IMG/VR virus record: IMGVR_UViG_3300012349_000002
Span: 1-56,247 of that record
DNA: 56,247 nt
Origin: a virus
Strand: one strand, 5' to 3'
Every line of letters begins with the position of its first letter. Positions within the stretch are counted from its first letter, which is position 1. A model generated the notes under the pieces. It ran no database searches. It was given only the letters and a program-made list of their open reading frames with translations, and was not told the DNA's origin. The position numbers and the translations under genes are program-made. Shown piece after piece: positions 39,067 to 48,100 of this stretch.

Positions 39067-40859
39067 CAGACAAACGAATAACTTTCCAGATAATTTCGTT
39101 GATCGAATTCGTCTTCTTGTTGCGGACGATATTCTTCCTCCACCGCTATGCCAAAGTCTGCCGGGGTCGCGCCTTGCTGGCGGCAGAATTCAATTCCTAT
39201 TGCCAAGCTATCAAAATCGTCCGGGCTGAACCCGAGACGTTGTTTGAACCCTCGCACCGGCCGCCCTTTTTCGTCCGTGCGTCCTTTTGAACCCGTCTTC
39301 GGTTCAGCGCACCATTTCCCGTTCCGGTAAAATGTACGGCGCGAACACGCCTGGAACGCTGCATCATGTGATAATCCACGAAGCCCGTCGGACAACGCGA
39401 ATTCTCTGACATTAAAACAAAGCTCGCTAGCGCGCGTGTCGTATGCTTCCTTCGCTGTTTTCCCGGACGTATCAACCGGAAGCTCGCTCGGGGCACCGCC
39501 CGATTCGATTCCGGTAACGTAACCCCACTCCCTGTCGAAGATAGATTTTAACCCACCGCCTTCTCCGCTGGCGTCCAACGCGAATTCTCTCGGTTTAATT
39601 CCACGCTTTTCGCATTCCACCTTGCAGAAATCCACGATCTGATAATGGAGCGGTCGTTCGGATTTAGCGTCAATCGGAACCATCTCAACTTCACGAGCTT
39701 CGATTATCCAACGCAGTCTTCCTCTGTCGTCCTCCGTTTGGCCGTAATGGATAAATGTCAATTTTGCCTTGTCGCCACCGCCAAACGCAGGATCAAGCGC
39801 GGCGCATTTCCTAAATCCCTGTGTCCATACAGCTTTATCCTTGCAATGGAACGTGATTAGGATCGCGTCATCAAGAAGAGTAGATTCCAAACCCATCGGT
39901 GGTGGCCAGCCGATGGCTTGGCTCCAAAAACCGGGGTCGTTCAGGTTGCCACGGACAGATTTGAGATGGTTGTCCACCCAATCTTTATTTATCAGCCACG
40001 GCAACCGTTTCTTTTCTTCCGGTGATTTATCTGCCGGACTTTTGCGGCCATCGAAAAATTGGCACAATCCATTCCCTGCCAGCGGACCGCCGAGCGTTTC
40101 CCATTGTTCGGTCTCGGCGCGGGTTACACTATCCCATCCGTTCACCGGCTCGCTCTCCCGCACGAGCGGACTGTGAATCGTGTCCGGGTTTCCCATCATC
40201 AGGAAATCGAATCGAGGATTTTTCGCCATATTGTTCGTGGCGCGCAAAATCGCTTCACGAATTCCCTGCCCCTCGTCGATTATCAGGAGAACACGCTGGG
40301 TATGGATGCCGATTAGGTTGTTGACGACCTCCTCAATCGGCCCCTCTTCCACGGCCATTCCGAATACCCCATTTTTATCGTCGCCCGCGCGCCACCGTAT
40401 CCGAGTGGATGAATCGAGAAGTTCCCCGGTGTACTGCATCACATCGTTAACTGCCTTGGGCAATGCCTGATGATAATGGGTGACGTACGACCAGATGCGC
40501 ATCCTGAGCATCTTCATCGTGGTCGAACAGAATATCACCGCAGTTTGAAACGGCGCTTGTAGCCAGTATTCCAGACCGAATACGCCAGCGTCTACAGTCT
40601 TGCCGCTCGCGGCCGGGCCGATCCATGTCGTCCAATGATGTGAACAGATTCCCTCCAATCGCCGGTCGTTCCATGTGTGCCACTGATATTCAGGCCAGAA
40701 AAATTTGATCCGCTCTTTCCGGTGATAGAACGCGCCTTTTCCGACATCATGATAGGCACAGAACTGATGCCGCGTTATCAAGGGAATGTCGCGCTGCTTC
40801 CATTCCTTAGCTTTTTGCGTCCAGTCTATGCCGAACTGAATATCGCGGCCAGCTCTCAT
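39066..40859 (-). CDS. Terminase large subunit
   Basis: ATPase: Walker A GPAASGKT (81-88) and Walker B LLIIDEGQG (191-199), then a coupling MMGNPDT (221-227). RNase H-like nuclease: AALDPAFGGGD (354-363), FALDASGEGGG (427-437) and DDFDSLAIG near 565. These motifs in this order define TerL, which pumps DNA into proheads and cuts concatemers. No TerS is adjacent; the HTH protein at 55138 is the best distant candidate. Confidence 0.9.
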   Translation of the reverse strand: MRAGRDIQFGIDWTQKAKEWKQRDIPLITRHQFCAYHDVGKGAFYHRKERIKFFWPEYQWHTWNDRRLEGICSHHWTTWIGPAASGKTVDAGVFGLEYWLQAPFQTAVIFCSTTMKMLRMRIWSYVTHYHQALPKAVNDVMQYTGELLDSSTRIRWRAGDDKNGVFGMAVEEGPIEEVVNNLIGIHTQRVLLIIDEGQGIREAILRATNNMAKNPRFDFLMMGNPDTIHSPLVRESEPVNGWDSVTRAETEQWETLGGPLAGNGLCQFFDGRKSPADKSPEEKKRLPWLINKDWVDNHLKSVRGNLNDPGFWSQAIGWPPPMGLESTLLDDAILITFHCKDKAVWTQGFRKCAALDPAFGGGDKAKLTFIHYGQTEDDRGRLRWIIEAREVEMVPIDAKSERPLHYQIVDFCKVECEKRGIKPREFALDASGEGGGLKSIFDREWGYVTGIESGGAPSELPVDTSGKTAKEAYDTRASELCFNVREFALSDGLRGLSHDAAFQACSRRTFYRNGKWCAEPKTGSKGRTDEKGRPVRGFKQRLGFSPDDFDSLAIGIEFCRQQGATPADFGIAVEEEYRPQQEDEFDQRNYLESYSFV

Positions 40860-41155
40860 TCGATTTCGGTGAGAAAGCGAGAATTGTTGTAGAAAAAACT
40901 TAGACCCCTAAGCTTCCTGTTTATAAATACGGGATGATCCAAAAATTCAATCCAGCCAAAATCTTCCAACTGCTTGCGGAGGGAAGGGTCTTCTCTTAGC
41001 ATTTCCTTTGCAAAATCTAATGAGACTTCGAGGATGCAATCTCCATGTAAAGGAACGTCGTTTGAGGCATCAAGAGACTCTGCCGCCGCGAACAGGACGT
41101 GCATAAATGGATGTGTAAATTCCTCGCTTATTTTATCGAAAGATTTCGCTCTCAT
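40856..41155 (-). CDS. Hypothetical protein, 99 aa
   Basis: ATG 41155 overlaps the upstream TGA and the TGA overlaps terminase's ATG. Soluble helical protein, aromatic C-terminus (LRGLSFFYNNSRFL). Its place directly before terminase makes a packaging accessory possible, but it has no small-terminase signature. Confidence 0.5.
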   Translation of the reverse strand: MRAKSFDKISEEFTHPFMHVLFAAAESLDASNDVPLHGDCILEVSLDFAKEMLREDPSLRKQLEDFGWIEFLDHPVFINRKLRGLSFFYNNSRFLTEIE

Positions 41156-41910
41156 ATCCGGTCAACCATAACCTTGTCGTCCACAAATGGAAAGAAGCGA
41201 GCGAGCCTATCCGGGAAATGCCTGTGCTGTTGCAATGCCTTCCATTGATTTACAAGCCCCGTGTAGCCGTAAAATTTCTCCTTGAATTCGGCTTGCTTGC
41301 ACAGCGTGTAGGCGTAATGATCGAATGTTAATCCGTGTCTGCGCGCTTCGTTGCGTTCCATTGTTCGGCCCTTCAGGCCACGGAGAACCGGAGGTTCATG
41401 TGAGGTAAATTGCATACCAGGTTCGAAGCGCCATGCGCGTAACCATTCGTAATTTTTATTACCCCAGCAATGTTCACCTACGCAGATCAAGTTTTTCCCG
41501 ACGAAACATCGGCACGGCATCTTGATTGCTCCGAGTTCCGACTCGCATTCGAAAAGCGAGACAATTTTTTCGATGTTTCCCGGTGTATGAATTTCGTCTA
41601 CGTCGATTTCCATTAGCACGCACGGTTTCTCAATATATTCCAACGCTGCGTTCACCATTTCATCCTTGGATTTCCAATCTTTGCGACGGATGAGCGAAGC
41701 GTAATACCCTAGCGAATTAAGATACTCGGTTGTTCCGTCATCGCTTAATCGTGGCTCCTGTGGTTGGCACCATCCCGTTGATCCGTTGTTTTGCGCCGTC
41801 CCTTCAACCACGATCCAACGCCAATCGCACGACAATTTCTTGAAGATCGAGAGATGCCATGTTGCGAACGGCATCGCGTCCAGCATTAACGTGAAGATCG
41901 CTAGTTTCAA
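41152..41910 (-). CDS. GT2-like glycosyltransferase, 252 aa, TTG start
   Basis: Begins MKLAIFTLMLD with a Rossmann-like strand, then WRWIVVEGTAQNNGS and CVLMEIDVDEIHTPGN, where DVDE is the expected metal/nucleotide-sugar motif of GT-A enzymes. TTG 41910 overlaps the upstream TGA (TTGA). It forms a run of three glycosyltransferase-like genes just upstream of the packaging genes, probably for decorating virion proteins or a host surface sugar. Confidence 0.6.
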   Translation of the reverse strand: MKLAIFTLMLDAMPFATWHLSIFKKLSCDWRWIVVEGTAQNNGSTGWCQPQEPRLSDDGTTEYLNSLGYYASLIRRKDWKSKDEMVNAALEYIEKPCVLMEIDVDEIHTPGNIEKIVSLFECESELGAIKMPCRCFVGKNLICVGEHCWGNKNYEWLRAWRFEPGMQFTSHEPPVLRGLKGRTMERNEARRHGLTFDHYAYTLCKQAEFKEKFYGYTGLVNQWKALQQHRHFPDRLARFFPFVDDKVMVDRI

Positions 41911-42206
41911 ATGATCTCTAAGCTTTGTGGGAAATCTTTACTTGGTTTCAATTCGATCTCGCCTCTACGAAATAACTCACTATCCGAAACATTTCGAAAA
42001 TGTTCCGAAAGCTTTTCAAAAGCGTCGTCGATATTATAGGCCTCAAATTCAACATCGGCTTTTAGTCTAAATATCGTGTCTTGATCGCCTCCATAACAAC
42101 AGATTCCAAAATCACCCTGCGCAGTCCCATCATCCTGTGATGTCCGTCAATTCCAATCTCGCTCCTATTTCGGATTCGTGAGAAGATGTACAGCACGAAG
42201 TTTCAT
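41907..42206 (-). pseudogene. Interrupted gene with in-frame TAG and TGA
   Basis: ATG 42206 (TAATG overlap) opens MKLRAVHLLTNPK, which then hits TAG; after ERDWN there is a TGA, and the same frame then runs 80 codons without a stop (RTSQDDGTAQGDFGICCYGG onward) to the TGA at 41909-41907. No ATG/GTG/TTG lies between the stops and the long open part, so it cannot start independently. The N-terminus MKLRAVHLLTNP resembles glycosyltransferase-family starts. It reads as a gene broken by two stops, or one needing read-through. Confidence 0.55.
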
Positions 42207-42373
42207 TATGGTTTTAGAATATCTATTTCGATCTTTCTCTCTTTCTCGTCGTTCAGATATATCGAATCATTCATCGCGACCTTGAATTCGTATCGTTTCC
42301 AGCCACTTTCGAATTTTACTCTCATCCGAAGTAAAAAGACGGGACGCCGAAAGAAATCAATGAGTTTACTCAC
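42206..42373 (-). CDS. Small basic hypothetical protein, 55 aa, GTG start
   Basis: GTG 42373 lies inside the end of the previous frame and the TAA overlaps the next ATG. Product MSKLIDFFRRPVFLLRMRVK and a charged tail (EKERKIEIDIL). Chosen over a longer upstream ATG frame because it fits the coupled chain. Low confidence; function unknown. Confidence 0.35.
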   Translation of the reverse strand: MSKLIDFFRRPVFLLRMRVKFESGWKRYEFKVAMNDSIYLNDEKERKIEIDILKP

Positions 42374-42623
42374 AAAAGAATCTGCTCCAGAAAGATGGAA
42401 TCGTAGTCGGTGTGTACCCCTCGTTTGTGTAAACTTCAACTTCCTCCACAAGGCCGCCCAAGAACGGGACTTGGAGTTTCTTTTCTATTTTGGCTCCCGC
42501 TAAAAACCTGTCAACATCTTCCGGGACAGTTAATTTCACCCTATTTCCTACGGTAATCAGCTTCTCTTTGTTCGAGAATGCATCGCCCTTAAGTAGGTGG
42601 ATGGGATATGATACTGTTTCCAC
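42366..42623 (-). CDS. Small hypothetical protein, 85 aa, GTG start
   Basis: GTG 42623 follows the stop of the preceding tiny gene by one base. Mixed beta/alpha protein (ITVGNRVKLTVPEDVDRFLA, LQVPFLGGLVEEVEVYTNE). A longer version from ATG 42689 would overlap the membrane gene. No family recognised. Confidence 0.45.
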   Translation of the reverse strand: METVSYPIHLLKGDAFSNKEKLITVGNRVKLTVPEDVDRFLAGAKIEKKLQVPFLGGLVEEVEVYTNEGYTPTTIPSFWSRFFCE

Positions 42624-42624
42624 T

Positions 42625-42780
42625 TCACTTTCGTCTTTCGTAGGAATCGGTGACAATGTAGACAAAAACCCCAAGGCAGACCATGGCAAAAGCTAGGACA
42701 CGTTGTACCGGAGTGCCAACGACAATAGCGAACAGTGCAACACTATAAGGAAAAATTATCAGGAAGAATGTCTTAATCAT
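42625..42780 (-). CDS. Small two-span membrane protein, 51 aa
   Basis: ATG 42780 overlaps the upstream TGA. Two hydrophobic segments (FFLIIFPYSVALFAIVV and VLAFAMVCLGVFVYIVT) joined by a short polar loop (GTPVQR). Membrane hairpin of unknown function next to glycosyltransferase genes. Confidence 0.5.
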   Translation of the reverse strand: MIKTFFLIIFPYSVALFAIVVGTPVQRVLAFAMVCLGVFVYIVTDSYERRK

Positions 42781-44090
42781 GCCGACTGACTCCACAGTTG
42801 CTCGTTCCATTGACCTTCAAACGAATTTTCGATTTCAGGCGTTGCCCAGTGCGATTGGTGTTCTTCGTGCGTTATCACGTCTGGGATTTCAACCGGAGCG
42901 AAGTCATATTTAAGGTTTTCCATAGTTGTGGGGATGCGAAGCTGTTTACGCATCCAACGCGCCATTATTAAATCCGGTTTTTGCGCGCTCCAGTACGGAT
43001 TAGGAACCCTGTCCAGATGATCTTTGAGCCAATCCCTGCGAAACCAGAATATCTCGCGCCCGATATGAACAGGATCGCGTGGGCGACGGGAACAACCAAA
43101 GTTCCACTTGCCCGCGTGCTGGCGAATCTTGTCTAAGGAACCGTTTAGAAATGCGACATCATCATTCGTGAAAACGATCACATCCTTCCCGGTTTCGAGA
43201 CCTTTTCCCAAAAAATCTCTCATTTTTGGATGGCGCGCTTTGACGTAAATAAAATCGGACAAATGCGTTTCCATTGCGCGTTTATGCCTGTTACTCGACG
43301 GATCGTAGGAATTGACGACCACGGCAAGAGACTTCACTTCACACGATATTTGCCGCTTCGCCGCTTCCACTACTGCCGTTAAATCTTTACCAATCTCAGA
43401 GCGTGTCCACGAAGCGACCACCTGCGGCGGAGGAACAGCACCAAGCCATCCGTCATTCAAGATTGCAATCACCGGGCAGTTGCTCGCGCGTGCGAGGTGA
43501 AGATGAACCGTGTCCACCGTTACGAGGCAATCAGCAAGTTCGTAAAGTCCAAGAAGATCAATAATGCTGTCGGCTCTAACGTTGTCCATGTCGATCACGT
43601 CCACGTCCAATCCGCGAATCATAGCGATTAATTTATTAGCGTGTTTGAACGGTGTAGAAATGTTGGTCGTTGATACTAAAACGAGAGGGCGCTTATAGTC
43701 CGGTACGTGTCGCCGAACTAATTCGTCCTCTTCCGTTAAGTCCCGCCTGTCGAAAATCAACGGCCACTTCCCGTATTCATCGAGATACCCGCACAATCGC
43801 CATTCCTCTTTGCAGAACGAGTCCGTCATCCTTCGTTTGTCTGAGTTGCGATTGCACTGGCCGACGAGAAGATTCGATGACGTTCTCCATCCGTACTCCA
43901 TCGCTTGAAGAAGAGTCTCTGGGCTTCCGTGCCATTCACGGGGCGTTACGTACGAACAGCGGCTTAATGTTTTCTCAAAATCGTGGCCAACGATCCATTC
44001 CACTTTGCCTTTCTTCGACAGATGATAGGCGAGAGGAAGCAGATTGATGATGTCCCCGTGACGCCCAAGGAGTAGGATCGTATTCGTCAC
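42777..44090 (-). CDS. Two-domain glycosyltransferase, GT9-like plus GT-A-like, 437 aa
   Basis: The first half is a GT-B enzyme resembling GT9/heptosyltransferases: TILLLGRHGDIINLLPLAYH at the start and CLVTVDTVHLHLARASNCPV near residue 210, the donor-site region. The second half is a second transferase-like domain: AVVVNSYDPSSNRHKRA, then KDVIVFTNDDVAFLNGSL with an acidic metal motif. Two domains in one chain suggest sequential addition of two sugars. ATGA overlap couples it to the next transferase. Confidence 0.65.
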   Translation of the reverse strand: MTNTILLLGRHGDIINLLPLAYHLSKKGKVEWIVGHDFEKTLSRCSYVTPREWHGSPETLLQAMEYGWRTSSNLLVGQCNRNSDKRRMTDSFCKEEWRLCGYLDEYGKWPLIFDRRDLTEEDELVRRHVPDYKRPLVLVSTTNISTPFKHANKLIAMIRGLDVDVIDMDNVRADSIIDLLGLYELADCLVTVDTVHLHLARASNCPVIAILNDGWLGAVPPPQVVASWTRSEIGKDLTAVVEAAKRQISCEVKSLAVVVNSYDPSSNRHKRAMETHLSDFIYVKARHPKMRDFLGKGLETGKDVIVFTNDDVAFLNGSLDKIRQHAGKWNFGCSRRPRDPVHIGREIFWFRRDWLKDHLDRVPNPYWSAQKPDLIMARWMRKQLRIPTTMENLKYDFAPVEIPDVITHEEHQSHWATPEIENSFEGQWNEQLWSQSA

Positions 44091-45070
44091 GCCTTAGAGG
44101 CTTCGTATTTGCGCAGCGCTTCCAATCGCTGCTCTTTCGTGGCTGAACGCCTACGTTTGATACGCCGCTTGCGCGGTTGCCATTTCTGTTGTGCTTTCTT
44201 TTCGTATTCCGCGAGTTGTTCCCCGTATGGCGTTAACGGAGATGACTGGACGGATGTTTCATGCTCATTGGTCCCACACACAACAGAGGTCACAGGTTCT
44301 CCCTGTGCACCATGTCCGCCAGCCATCAGCTCCCCCCGGAGCATATCAATCAAAGTACCATCCTTATTCCGATGAAAAAACGCCGTCTCGGGTTCGAGAA
44401 GGTGTCTATCGCCCGGGAACGTCGGAGCCTGATTCTCACGCGCCCAATAGACGTGCTGAAATAGTTTAGAGAAATGAACTTGATTCATTACCTCCATTGC
44501 CCCAGCCATATCAAACGCGACTTCGGAACCGTTAGGATATTCTAGCGCCTTCACGAGTGACGGTGCCAGTTGAACCGCATTATCGGGATACACGCCTGAA
44601 CCGTTCATACGTTCGCGTCCGTTGATGTTGACGTACGCTCCCATGAAATCTTTGCCGCATGATTGATATTCCTTCTCTATAAGATCAAACGCATCTGGTT
44701 TCGTCGGAATGCAGTCCGGCTCACAAAATAGCCACGCGCCTTTCTTTTGGAGATAAAAATGCCACGCGGCCTGTCGGAACATGGAGTTCGGCCCGCGCGC
44801 GTCCCTGAATTGATCGTCACTCTTCCAATCGCTTGTTATTCCTTCGGCATCTTGAATTTCGTGTACGAATTTGAAAGCTTTCTTTGCGGCTTCCGTTGTG
44901 CGACTGGAATTCATTCCCTTGAATGGGAGCAGCCACAAAACGTGACGCTCTTGGATGCCGCAGAATTCCGCTACCCACTCTATCCAATCGACCGCTTGAT
45001 CGTAATCGTATAATGAAAACGGAAGGACAACGTTCATTTTAACGGCAAGCAGGACGGCAGTGCGAGACAT
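44087..45070 (-). CDS. GT-A-like glycosyltransferase, 327 aa
   Basis: Contains WLLPFKGMNSSRTTEAAK, a central LFCEPDCIPTKPDAFD (acidic metal-binding motif with the family's D-x-D-like spacing) and DFMGAYVNINGRERMNG. The C-terminal ~25 residues are strongly basic (KRRIKRRRSATKEQR). ATG 45070 is preferred; MNVVLPF at 45037 is an alternative. It heads the leftward operon; an inverted repeat operator candidate (45072-45150) lies just upstream. Confidence 0.6.
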   Translation of the reverse strand: MSRTAVLLAVKMNVVLPFSLYDYDQAVDWIEWVAEFCGIQERHVLWLLPFKGMNSSRTTEAAKKAFKFVHEIQDAEGITSDWKSDDQFRDARGPNSMFRQAAWHFYLQKKGAWLFCEPDCIPTKPDAFDLIEKEYQSCGKDFMGAYVNINGRERMNGSGVYPDNAVQLAPSLVKALEYPNGSEVAFDMAGAMEVMNQVHFSKLFQHVYWARENQAPTFPGDRHLLEPETAFFHRNKDGTLIDMLRGELMAGGHGAQGEPVTSVVCGTNEHETSVQSSPLTPYGEQLAEYEKKAQQKWQPRKRRIKRRRSATKEQRLEALRKYEASKA

Positions 45071-45071
45071 T

Positions 45072-45150
45072 CAGGTTGGAATGTTGGGCGTGAACGACCC
45101 ACAAGGCGCGCTGCCGTCGTGTTTAACGTTTTCTTCTTCATTCCAACCTG
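45072..45150. promoter_or_regulatory. 12-bp inverted repeat in the divergent GT/fibre promoter region
   Basis: CAGGTTGGAATG (45072-45083) and its exact complement CATTCCAACCTG (45139-45150) are 55 bases apart in the gap between two divergently transcribed operons. One copy touches the - gene's start codon, the other is 33 bases before the + gene. This could be an operator bound by a dimer (or tetramer by looping) controlling both late operons. Confidence 0.5.
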
Positions 45151-45183
45151 TGAATCTTAAACGGATAATCTGTCGTTGCACAT

Positions 45184-48100
45184 TTGGCAACAACAATTAT
45201 TATCGTCCACGAAATGCCCGGTCTTCGTAACCCGCCCCCGGAACAGCCGGTACGCACTTATCCGACGCCAGACATTACCGATCAGGTTCTTCTTGAATGG
45301 GTAACGTCAGAGACGGCATCAGCCACTCCTCTCGAACCGGGATCGGATCATCCTAACCAGCGCGAGTTTGCCGGATTCAAGCTCGGTAAACAGGAGGTTA
45401 ACCCGCGCGATCCGTTCTGGTTTATCAGGTACTGGGTAATCGACCAGCCTGACCCGGATTTTTACAATTACTCGATCAAATACTCGTCGGAAAGTAACGC
45501 GCATCAAATCCTGATCCGCGCTTACCGGGAGCTGAAAGACGGGTATGTGCCACGGACAAAAGGAACGGCGCTCGACGATTTCCCGGGCGCAATTCTTGTC
45601 AGCGAAGAAGCGCAACAGTTCCCTCAGACCAGCGAGTATTTTGCCAACTATTTCAACGTCATTCGTGTGTACGAGACGTTGCCTGGGCCGATCCTGACTT
45701 CGACGGAATTCGAGAGGGACGGGATCAAAAAGGTCGTCACCAAACAGCGGATGCTGGCGACGGTCGTGGTTACAGAAGAAGACCTTACCGGCGGCATTCT
45801 GACCCACAGATACGAGGAAGCTGTAGACTCCGTTGTCTCCAACCAAGTTGTCGAGACGATCACGGTAGATAGCGAAAGCTTGCTGGATGATCCCGAGTTC
45901 TCGGTCTCAATCCCAAACGTTATCCCGGAGATATTCCGGGCTCTGATTCCTACCCGAACGGAAGGTCATATCGTTCCGGGTGAAGCCACCGCGCCTACTC
46001 TCGGGTTTGGAGAGTTCGAGCGGTCGGAACGCCAACTCCATCCGCTCTACAAAGAAGTTCGATTTACGGTTCTAGATAGCGTTGCTCTCCCATACACGAT
46101 TTCCGGCCTGAAAGAGACCGATGCCGATAAACAGGTCGTCGATATTTCGATGACGTTGGAGCTGGACACGGCCACTCCGAGCCTTCCCGATGCTACGACC
46201 GATGTTGAATTCAAGAAGCTCGGGAACGGAATGGCCGTGGAAATCATTCGGACGGTACCGGAGGTTTTCCCTCGCGACAGCTACACCAAGAGCATTCTCA
46301 ACCTTATCCCGGAAAAACTCCGGGCAACGATTCCAACTTTCGAGAGTACTATTGACGAGCCAGGGGCACCGTCCGTCGATCCGATCCTTCTTACGGGCGA
46401 GTTATCCAGAACCGAATCGCGGCTAACCGAATTCACCAAGCGAACGCGGATTACAAGTCTCGGTGCGATTTCCGTCCCCGTCAGCATATCGGCGACCGAG
46501 ACGCGCCCGGATAAACAGGTCGCCACAACGACGTGGACTCTGGAATTGGTCGGGACTTCGATTGTCACGCCTACATCCACGCTGGACGTGGCCGTGGAAG
46601 ATTTGGGGAACGGGTACGAAGTACAGACAGTCACGACCGTCCCGGAGGTCTTCAAAGCTGGCAGTTACACCAAGACAATCCTGAATCTGATCCCTCCTGA
46701 ACTCCGGGCAACAGTTCCAACGACAGAGACAGACGAAACCAGTGATGGTATCGCCTCCACCGATCCCACGTTGCTTTCGGGCGAGCTGTCCAGGAATGAG
46801 GAGCAAGTCAACGAGTTCACGAAGCGGGTTCGAATAACGAGTCTTGGTGCAATCACGGTTCCGATCTCTATCACGGCGTTAGAGACTGATCGTGACAAGC
46901 AAATTGTATCAATCGTTTACACTTTGGAGCTGGTAGGAACAAACGCAGTTGTTCCCACCGCCTTAATAGATGTAGAGGTCAAGGATTTAGGTAACGGGTA
47001 CGAGGTCGTCACCACACGGACAATTCCAACCGTATTCGATCCTCACACGTATACCAAGAGCATCCTGAACCTCATTCCTGAGCGGTTGCGTGCAACCGTA
47101 GCTACGGTCGAGGCGGATGACACCTCCATTGGAACAGCTTCCACCAATCCCACTCTGCTGACCGGAGAGCTTTCTAGGAGCGAGACCCAAGTGTCCGAGT
47201 TCGTAATGCGGATTCGGACAACGAGCCTTGGCGATATTACCGTGCCGGTCTCGATTTCAGAGACCAAGACCAGACCCGACAAACAGATCGAGACGATTGT
47301 TTATACATTGGAATTGGTCGGGACATCGGTTGCAACGCCGAATTCCACCACGGATGTCGCAGTTGAAGATTTAGGCAATGGCTACGAAGTCCAGACTGTT
47401 GCCACCGTGCCCGAAGTATTCAAGGCGGGAAGTTATACAAAGACGGTTCTCAACCTTATTCCGCCTGAGTTGCGCGCGGCGGTTCCGACAACGGAAACAG
47501 ATGAGACCAGCGTGGGAACGGCTTCCGCTGATCCTACATTATTGACAGGCGAACTCTCCCGAAATGAAGAGCAGGTAAACGAATTCACCAAGCGCGTACG
47601 GATTACCAGCTTAGGAGCGATCACCGTTCCGGTTTCAATCACCGCTTTGGAGACGGATAAAGATAAGCAGATCGTCTCAATAGTTTACACACTGGAAAAT
47701 GTCGGCACCAACGCGGTTGTCCCAACGGCGCTAATAGATGTCGAGGTCAAAGACCTTGGGAATGGCTATGAAGTTGCAACCACGCGTACGATCCCCACTG
47801 TATTTGATCCGCATACTTACAGCAAAAGTATACTCAACCTGATCCCGGAAAGGCTGCGCGCTACGGTGGCTACGGTCGAAGCCGATGATACTTCGATTGG
47901 AACGGCATCGACTGATCCTACGCTCCTGACTGGGGAACTCTCCCGTAGCGAAACGCAGGTCTCGGAATTCGTCATGCGAATTCGTACCACGAGTTTGGGC
48001 GACATTACCGTTCCCGTATCGGTTTCCCGAACGGAGACTACTAGGGATAAACAGGTAGCAACGATTGTTGATACTCTCGAATTGACGGGGACATCTAGCG

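Noticed and set aside
41907-42206. Alternative genetic code with recoded TAG and TGA
   Set aside because: TAG and TGA end many other genes here, including at overlapping junctions, so global recoding is not supported.
45072-45150. Inverted repeat as insertion-sequence ends
   Set aside because: The enclosed 55 bases carry no transposase and there is no target duplication; an operator is more likely.
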